From an uncultured Bacillota bacterium (lineage in GTDB: Bacteria; Bacillota; Clostridia; Peptostreptococcales; Anaerovoracaceae), in contig CAUDEQ010000060.1 in NCBI GenBank assembly GCA_958448635.1, forward strand, positions 1 to 11,531: a stretch of 11,531 nucleotides of DNA, in the 5' to 3' direction. The position numbers and the translations under genes were made by a program. How positions within the stretch are numbered: position 1 is the stretch's first letter; every line of letters starts with the position of its first letter. Below the pieces are notes generated by a model. That model was not told the DNA's origin and searched no databases. It was given only the letters and a program-made list of their open reading frames with translations. Below, one piece after another: positions 1-5,293 of the stretch.

Positions 1-78
1 GGCATAGTCAGTGATATCCTTGAGAAAAATGTGTCAACTAATCTTGACAATATCAAACATTCTAAAAGCGAACTGTGA
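1..78 (+). CDS. 3' end of an unidentified ORF (partial)
   Basis: Frame 1 is open from the first base to a TGA at 76-78 and encodes 25 residues, ending in the charged tail HSKSEL. The stop lies 9 bases before the regulator ATG at 88, and the Shine-Dalgarno-like purines of the next gene overlap the stop region. That spacing suits an upstream gene in the same operon. Twenty-five codons are too few to assign a family, and an open frame this short could be chance. The composition is AT-rich like the three genes that follow. Confidence 0.4.
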   Translation, partial: GIVSDILEKNVSTNLDNIKHSKSEL

Positions 79-86
79 AAGGAAAG
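78..86 (+). promoter_or_regulatory. Ribosome binding site with start-codon ambiguity
   Basis: The purine run AAAGGAAAG lies just before two in-frame ATGs, at 88 and 94. Its core AAGGA (79-83) is only 4 bases from the ATG at 88 but 10 bases from the ATG at 94. Spacing alone therefore mildly favours the second start, which would remove two residues (MK) from the regulator. No domain boundary is affected. Confidence 0.4.
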
Positions 87-87
87 A

Positions 88-1221
88 ATGAAAATGTATC
101 TCAACGAAGAAATGGCGCGAAGCATTATGGAAGAGATAAGTAATGTAATTCAGGAAGATTTAAATATAATGGATGAAACAGGGCTTATACTTGCAAGCAC
201 AGATCCAAAAAGAATAAAAACATTCCATGAGGGAGCACATATTTTAATCAACTCAAAATTGGACAAGCTGATTGTAGAAAATGATGGAGATTATAATGGA
301 TGTCGTAGAGGTGTTAATTTACCAATTGAATTTGCAGCTGAAATAGTGGGGGCGATAGGAATTACAGGCAATCCGGCAGAAACAGTAAAATATGGATTGA
401 TTCTCAAAAAAATGACAGAAATGATTCTTTATGAAAACTTTAGAGCATTGGAGCTTTTTGCCAGTAAGAAGGAAAAAGACTTGTTGATCAGCGATCTGAT
501 CCATGGCAATTTACACACAGGGCGTAATGAACTTGAAAAGCGAATGCAAAGAAATGGCATTAGTATAAACGGTCCATTTACAGTGGCAATTATTTATAAT
601 ACGGTAAGTCAGGATAATAAAGAAAAAGCATTTTTACATAAAGTCAGGAAAAATCAGATTGAACATAAAATAGTGGAAGAATTTACAAATGATAAAATAC
701 ATGTGATGTTCAATGGAGAAATGTATATTGTTCTTGCGAATATGAACTGTGGTGATTTGTATAAAAAAATAAAGGTATCAGCCTCATATTTGAACTTTAA
801 TTCGGATATTTCGCTATTATGTTTTATTGGTAATGATTATGAACAATATATTGACTTGAATCGGTCATATAATGAAGCGATAAATATTTTAAACTATTTC
901 AAAGGAGAAAAAGAGGGAATTTATTTATTCAATACAGTCATGTTGGATTTCATTATAAATCAGCTTCCTGACATACATAAAGAAAACCTTAAAAACCAGA
1001 TATTCCAAAATTGTGCGGAGGGTGAGAAGGAAGTGTTGTGTAATTTCATCAAGGATTATTTTTATGCAAATGGCTCTTTGAACGTGCTAGCTGAGAAATA
1101 TTATGCGCATAAAAATACGATACAATATAAAATCACTAAAATTAAAAAGAGAACAGGATATGACTTAAGAAGCATGCACGATCTGTTTTTGCTATATATG
1201 GCAGCTATATGTACACAATAA
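88..1221 (+). CDS. CdaR/PucR-type transcriptional regulator
   Basis: A 377-residue regulator, the usual length for CdaR (SdaR) proteins. Residues 1 to about 125 resemble the sugar-diacid recognition domain: an N-terminal helix, then a LNIMDETGLILAST segment matching the family's 'NIMD..G.IIAS' core, then a GAIGITG strand. A less conserved middle region follows. The C-terminus (about 315-375) is a PucR-family helix-turn-helix with the hallmark HKNTIQYK at 341-348, matching the family pattern H-x-N-T-x-x-Y-R/K. E. coli CdaR activates glucarate, galactarate and glycerate use; many Firmicute homologues have unknown ligands. It lies 124 bases upstream of the permease/amidohydrolase pair on the same strand and probably controls them (inference). 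The start may be 88 or 94. The gene is very AT-rich; bases 841-900 contain only 15 G or C by hand count. Confidence 0.88.
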   Translation: MKMYLNEEMARSIMEEISNVIQEDLNIMDETGLILASTDPKRIKTFHEGAHILINSKLDKLIVENDGDYNGCRRGVNLPIEFAAEIVGAIGITGNPAETVKYGLILKKMTEMILYENFRALELFASKKEKDLLISDLIHGNLHTGRNELEKRMQRNGISINGPFTVAIIYNTVSQDNKEKAFLHKVRKNQIEHKIVEEFTNDKIHVMFNGEMYIVLANMNCGDLYKKIKVSASYLNFNSDISLLCFIGNDYEQYIDLNRSYNEAINILNYFKGEKEGIYLFNTVMLDFIINQLPDIHKENLKNQIFQNCAEGEKEVLCNFIKDYFYANGSLNVLAEKYYAHKNTIQYKITKIKKRTGYDLRSMHDLFLLYMAAICTQ

Positions 1222-1243
1222 CATGTTTTGAAGAGATTATTTG

Positions 1244-1253
1244 TTATTAATAA
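1244..1253. promoter_or_regulatory. 10-bp perfect AT palindrome, possible operator
   Basis: TTATTAATAA reads the same on both strands and sits about 25 bases upstream of the candidate -10 element of the permease gene, where an activator could bind. It consists only of A and T in an AT-rich gap, so chance is a serious alternative. No second copy was seen next to it. Confidence 0.2.
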
Positions 1254-1255
1254 TA

Positions 1256-1284
1256 TATATTTGATTTCGGTAATTTGCTATACT
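1256..1284 (+). promoter_or_regulatory. Candidate extended -10 promoter for permease-amidohydrolase
   Basis: TATACT at 1279-1284 is preceded by T1276-G1277 and one base, giving the TGn extended -10 form. The -35 position 17 bases upstream (1256-1261, TATATT) is poor, as extended -10 promoters tolerate. This also fits a promoter that needs an activator. The start point would be near 1291, giving a leader of about 55 bases that ends in a strong AGGAGGG site (1334-1340) 5 bases from the permease ATG. Confidence 0.45.
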
Positions 1285-1345
1285 TGTTAAAAATTATTCG
1301 AACTATTTCATATTTTCGCATTTTTATTAAAAAAGGAGGGGAATT

Positions 1346-2716
1346 ATGAGTGATCTTAACAAAATGCAGAATACCGATGTCGCATTAAAGCGGACATTGA
1401 ATCTTCCGCTACTGATTATGTTTGGCCTGGCATATTTAGCGCCTACAGTGGTATTTAACAATTATGGTATTTTTACTGAAGCAACGGGAGGAATGTATGC
1501 GTTGGCATTTGCAATCACTACAATTGCCATGAGCTTCACTGCATATAGCTATACGCAGATGGTAAAAGTATACCCAAAGGCCGGCTCAGTCTATACGTAT
1601 ACCCATAAGTCAATACAACCACATGTTGGATTTATGGCTGGTTGGGTGATGCTAGTTGATTACCTGCTTCTGCCTATGATCTGCTATTTGCTGCTAGGGA
1701 CCTATATAAATGAATATTTCCCAGCTATTCCTGTTTGGCTGTGTGTTGTTGTTGTTGCAGGACTAGGCGCGGTTATAAACATAATAGGTGCCAAAACAGC
1801 CAGTATTGTAGACACAATCATTATTGCAATGCAGGTGGGCTTCACCTTTCTTGTGCTTATCGTTGCAATTAAATATATTACAGGAGGCGGCGGAGCAGGA
1901 ACTGTAATTGATTCTGTTGCGTTTTATAATCCGGAAACATTTAATCTTGGAAATATTTTAGGTGTATCAGCAATATTGAGCGTATCATTCGTGGGATTTG
2001 ATGCGGTTACAACAATGGCTGAAGAAACAAGAAATCCTGAGAAGGTCGTTGGAAAAGCTATTATGGGGGTAGTTATTCTAGCAGGAATATTGTTTATTAT
2101 AACAGCATATATCATGCAGTTGTCATGGCCAATGGCTTACAAAGAGATTGAGGATGTAAATGTAGGTATTTTTGAATTCTTCCCACAGATTGATAAAGCT
2201 TGGATGGGGGACGTATTCTTTATAATAGATAATTTTGCCACATTTGTATGTGCAATGGCAGGAATAGCTGCAGTATCCAGAGTATTATATGGAATGGGAA
2301 GAGATAATATTTTACCAAAAAAGTTTTTTGGCAAGCTGTCTTCAAAATTCCATACACCTGTCAATAATATTGTTTTGACTAGCGTGATAGCTTTGACAGC
2401 AATATTCTATGAGGAAAACCTCATGGGAGCGTCTGCACTAGTATCTTTTGGAGCGATTACAGGGTTTATAATGGTTAATTTATCGGTTATTTTCCATTAC
2501 TATATCAGAGGGAAGGAACGCGGTGCATGGAATATATTTAAGCACCTGGTGGTGCCGGCAATAGGTATTTTAATTTTAATAGTGGTGTTTATATATTTGG
2601 AAACACAAGCGAAGATTCTGGGAGGTATATGGCTCGCTATTGGTCTGATATATTTGGTAGTTAAGACAAGAGGCTTCAAGACACTTCCGCCTGAAATGCA
2701 TTTAGACGAAGAATAA
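1346..2716 (+). CDS. APC-superfamily permease, PuuP-like (amine/amino acid importer)
   Basis: A 456-residue integral membrane protein with about 12 hydrophobic segments and very little soluble sequence. The N-terminal third strongly recalls the putrescine importer PuuP subfamily of APC transporters: GLAYLAPTVVF (27-37), then YPKAGSVYTYTHKSI (76-90) and QPHVGFMAGW (91-100), followed by LVDYLLLP. In PuuP relatives these segments form TM1 to TM3 with the 'GLAYL.P..VF' and 'AGSAYTY..KSI.PHVGF' signatures. The likely role is proton-coupled import of a cationic amine, polyamine or amino acid across the cytoplasmic membrane; the exact substrate cannot be read from sequence. It has a strong Shine-Dalgarno site and is 13 bases from the amidohydrolase start, so the two are almost certainly co-transcribed. 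The amidohydrolase is therefore the best clue to what is imported. Composition is AT-rich, like both neighbours. Confidence 0.88.
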   Translation: MSDLNKMQNTDVALKRTLNLPLLIMFGLAYLAPTVVFNNYGIFTEATGGMYALAFAITTIAMSFTAYSYTQMVKVYPKAGSVYTYTHKSIQPHVGFMAGWVMLVDYLLLPMICYLLLGTYINEYFPAIPVWLCVVVVAGLGAVINIIGAKTASIVDTIIIAMQVGFTFLVLIVAIKYITGGGGAGTVIDSVAFYNPETFNLGNILGVSAILSVSFVGFDAVTTMAEETRNPEKVVGKAIMGVVILAGILFIITAYIMQLSWPMAYKEIEDVNVGIFEFFPQIDKAWMGDVFFIIDNFATFVCAMAGIAAVSRVLYGMGRDNILPKKFFGKLSSKFHTPVNNIVLTSVIALTAIFYEENLMGASALVSFGAITGFIMVNLSVIFHYYIRGKERGAWNIFKHLVVPAIGILILIVVFIYLETQAKILGGIWLAIGLIYLVVKTRGFKTLPPEMHLDEE

Positions 2717-2729
2717 AAGGAGATATATA

Positions 2730-4418
2730 ATGAGTATTGTTTTGCGTAATGGAAAGATATATACATCTGATTCGCGTATGCCTATTGCTAAAGCGATAGT
2801 CATAAACGACGATATTTTCTCGTATGTGGGGGATGATGATAGTGAACTATGGCGAAAATACTTAGGTAATGACAAGGCTTTCGAAGTTTATGATTTAAAT
2901 GGGAAAACTGTTGTGCCGGGTATTGTAGACGGACATATACACCCAGGAATGTGTAGCAAAAGTGCATGGCACATACGATTGCCTTGGACTGAAGATGTAG
3001 ATGAGATTCTTGAATTCATAAAGAATTATGCTCAGGAACATCCAAAAGAAGAGGTGCCATTTTTATACTTTGAATATTATCCTACCAGTATGTTTGATTC
3101 AAAAGGACCAAGAAAAGAATTGTTGGATACAGTAGTTTCTGATAGACCTTGTCTATGTCAGGATTTTGGAGAGCATTTATGTTGGGTTAATTCTAAAATG
3201 ATAGAACTCCTCGGCATCGATAAAAATACACCGGATCCGAATACACTGGAAGTGTTTGCCAGAGATGAAGATGGGACTCCTACCGGTTGGGTAAAGGAAT
3301 TGGCATGGTTGCATTTTGCTGACAATATGTACGAGGCGTTAAACTGGAGACCTCCTGAAGAGCTGACAAAAGAAAATTTAAAGCCGTTTTTTGAATTTCT
3401 CAAAGAAAATGGAATAACAGCCATGGCAGATGGTTTTATTGAAAATGATCAACAAATAAAATCAATATACGAAATGGACTTGGCAGGAGAGCTGAATACA
3501 TACTATGATGGAATGGTACGATTCTGGTCTTTGAAAGACCTTCCGGAAAAAATAAAAAAAGCTAAAGAATATCAGAGACTGTATTCGTCATCGCATATAA
3601 AGATAAATACGATGAAGTTGTTCCTTGATGGAACAAATGAGAGTGGCAATAGTGCATCTCTTCATGGGCATATTAACGAACCGGATAATTACGGCGAGAT
3701 AATGATGGAAATGGAGGAACTAAGAGACTGTTTTGTATTATGCAATAAGGAAAGTTTGGATATTCATATTCATATTGTGGGTGATAGGGGCTTCCGTGTA
3801 GCCTGTGACGCAGTTGAAGAGGCTCAGAAAATTGTTGCAGAAGAAGGAGAACAATGGGTTTGCCAACCTGTATTTGCTCATTGCGAGATTGTGGACCCTG
3901 AAGATATGTCAAGACCTGCAAAGCTAGGTATTACAATAAACTGGAGCTGTCATTGGTCCGGAGGATACTTTGGAGAGGAGGCAATGAACTATTACTCCAA
4001 AGAAAAATGGGATAGGATGTATCAATTCAATCCGATGATAGATAGTGGGGCTTTAGTAACATATTCAAGTGACGTAGTTACAAATTATGAGCTACATAGA
4101 GCAAATCCTTTTTTTAGTATACAGGTGGCGGCAACAAGAATAGACCCTGAATTCCCTTTGGATCCGGAAAGATATCCAGGGAGCATGAGACCATTGGAGT
4201 CTGCAAAGCTTGATAGAAAAGTACTGCTTGATGGATATACAATCGGTGCAGCTAAACAATTGCGATGGGATAAAATAATTGGAAGTATTGAAGCTGGGAA
4301 AAAAGCTAATCTTATTATTATATCAAAAGATTATTTTGACGTAAAGGATGAAGACATCAGCAGTATTGAAATAGATGCAGTCTTTTTTGATGGACATCTT
4401 GTTTCGGGAGATTTATAA
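2730..4418 (+). CDS. YtcJ-like metal-dependent amidohydrolase (amidohydrolase family 3)
   Basis: A 562-residue protein of the amidohydrolase superfamily, close to the family's usual 530-560. It opens with the small beta-sandwich strand MSIVLRNGKIYT and the boundary motif VVPGIVDGHIHP, with metal ligands H69 and H71. Further candidate metal or catalytic residues are K296 (MKLFLDG; possible carboxylated lysine), H346/H348 in DIHIHIVGD, H384 in FAHCE and D448 in SSDVV. The C-terminus returns to the sandwich domain (GSIEAGKKANLIIIS). No signal peptide, so it is cytoplasmic. Expected chemistry is hydrolysis of an amide, N-acyl or cyclic amide bond. YtcJ itself has no established substrate, and I do not assign one. 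The Shine-Dalgarno AAGGAGA (2718-2724) fits the start. Coupled to the PuuP-like permease, it probably cleaves what that transporter imports (inference). A terminator follows. Confidence 0.87.
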   Translation: MSIVLRNGKIYTSDSRMPIAKAIVINDDIFSYVGDDDSELWRKYLGNDKAFEVYDLNGKTVVPGIVDGHIHPGMCSKSAWHIRLPWTEDVDEILEFIKNYAQEHPKEEVPFLYFEYYPTSMFDSKGPRKELLDTVVSDRPCLCQDFGEHLCWVNSKMIELLGIDKNTPDPNTLEVFARDEDGTPTGWVKELAWLHFADNMYEALNWRPPEELTKENLKPFFEFLKENGITAMADGFIENDQQIKSIYEMDLAGELNTYYDGMVRFWSLKDLPEKIKKAKEYQRLYSSSHIKINTMKLFLDGTNESGNSASLHGHINEPDNYGEIMMEMEELRDCFVLCNKESLDIHIHIVGDRGFRVACDAVEEAQKIVAEEGEQWVCQPVFAHCEIVDPEDMSRPAKLGITINWSCHWSGGYFGEEAMNYYSKEKWDRMYQFNPMIDSGALVTYSSDVVTNYELHRANPFFSIQVAATRIDPEFPLDPERYPGSMRPLESAKLDRKVLLDGYTIGAAKQLRWDKIIGSIEAGKKANLIIISKDYFDVKDEDISSIEIDAVFFDGHLVSGDL

Positions 4419-4454
4419 TTTTGATAATAAATAAACATAGCATTATAGTCTGAT

Positions 4455-4487
4455 AAAGCGGCACTGAAATTGGTGCCGCTTTTATTT
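4455..4487 (+). terminator. Intrinsic terminator after the amidohydrolase gene
   Basis: A perfect 10-bp stem, AAAGCGGCAC (4455-4464) with GTGCCGCTTT (4473-4482), encloses an 8-base loop and runs into TTTTATTT (4480-4487). It lies 37 bases after the amidohydrolase stop and insulates the accessory block from the downstream operon. Confidence 0.88.
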
Positions 4488-4514
4488 GCAATCATTCTAT
4501 ACATGTTATATAAT
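4486..4514 (+). promoter_or_regulatory. Sigma-A-type promoter with near-leaderless start for the LarC-like gene
   Basis: TTGCAA (4486-4491; four of six consensus positions) and a perfect TATAAT (4509-4514) are separated by exactly 17 bases. The expected start point is about 4521-4523, on or next to the ATG at 4523. No Shine-Dalgarno site precedes that ATG, so the transcript may be leaderless or nearly so. The -35 box begins inside the U-tract of the preceding terminator, so the two elements are packed together. It would also drive valS and the genes beyond. Confidence 0.62.
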
Positions 4515-4522
4515 TAAGTGCT

Positions 4523-5275
4523 ATGAAAACATTATATCTTGATTGTACAAACGGAATAAGCGGTGATATGCTCCTGAAGGGGCTGATGAAGATAAGCGGC
4601 GCGGAAAAAGAGATCGAGGAGGCCATGAAAAATGAGCGCCTGCACGGCCACCATCACCATGATGGTCATGATCACGGTCATGCTTATCATCACCATGGAC
4701 ACGAGCATGGGGAGCACCATCACGGACATGAGGAGCATGGCCACGGAAGAAGCTGGACAAAGGTCAGAGAGTTGATATCCTGCAGCGGGTTTTCGGAAGA
4801 AGCCAGAAAAACGGCATTGAATATATACGGGAGAATTGCCGAGGCGGAAGCCAAGACTCACGGAGAAACTCTCGAGACCATTCATTTTCATGAGGTGGGA
4901 CGAGACGAGGCCATTAAAAACGCCCTGGGCATCGGTATGGCTCTTGCTGCCATCGCACCTGATGAAATACTTACATCGCCTATATACGATGGCAAGGGCA
5001 CCATCATATGCAGTCACGGTGAAATACCTGTGCCGGTTCCGGCCGTCATGGCTTTGCGTGAAAAATGCTCCTATGAATTCCGTCAGGCGGATGTCAATAC
5101 GGAGATGGTGACGCCTTCCGGGCTGGCAGGAATCATGGGAATAGGTGCAGTGGCCGCAGACAGGACGCTGCAGCAGCTTCTGGAGAACGGAGAGCTGATG
5201 ATGTCGACGGAAGCCAGGGGCAGCAGAGATACAGGAAGAGACGGACTCAAGGTCTATTTAATAAAAACAGAGTAG
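4523..5275 (+). CDS. Compact LarC-like nickel-insertion protein, N-terminal domain only
   Basis: A 250-residue member of the LarC family (DUF111). Matching features are YLDCTNGISGDM at 5-16, the AEAEAKTHG helix, HFHEVG at 121-126, the SHGEIPVPVPAV segment at 164-175 and the VTPSG loop at 196-200. LarC inserts nickel into the pincer cofactor of lactate racemase using CTP. Full LarC is about 400 residues or more, often with its C-terminal half (LarC2) made by frameshifting. Here the frame stops where the N-terminal domain ends, and only 18 bases separate it from valS, so no LarC2 can follow. The stretch between the first helix and the His-rich loop is also shortened to about 15 residues. That loop (41-74) contains 19 His in 34 residues and should bind divalent metal. 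The ATG at 4523 is the only start keeping the first motif; an in-frame TAA at 4511 rules out an upstream one. It may be a metal-handling paralogue rather than a true cofactor enzyme. Confidence 0.8.
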   Translation: MKTLYLDCTNGISGDMLLKGLMKISGAEKEIEEAMKNERLHGHHHHDGHDHGHAYHHHGHEHGEHHHGHEEHGHGRSWTKVRELISCSGFSEEARKTALNIYGRIAEAEAKTHGETLETIHFHEVGRDEAIKNALGIGMALAAIAPDEILTSPIYDGKGTIICSHGEIPVPVPAVMALREKCSYEFRQADVNTEMVTPSGLAGIMGIGAVAADRTLQQLLENGELMMSTEARGSRDTGRDGLKVYLIKTE

Positions 5276-5293
5276 AGAGAGGGGATAAGTAAA

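Noticed and set aside
44..72. Perfect TTGACA at 44-49 as a promoter for the regulator
   Set aside because: No -10-like hexamer occurs 16-18 bases downstream (66-73 reads AAGCGAAC).
4471..4480. TGGTGCCGC resembling the T-box antiterminator motif before valS
   Set aside because: It forms the 3' arm of a perfect terminator stem. The gap is too short for a T-box leader, and another gene separates it from valS.
4532..5017. 161-codon - strand frame opposite the LarC-like gene with a hydrophobic Met/Val-rich stretch
   Set aside because: The hydrophobic run is the reverse complement of the CAT/CAC/GGT-rich His loop. It is an artefact, not a membrane protein.
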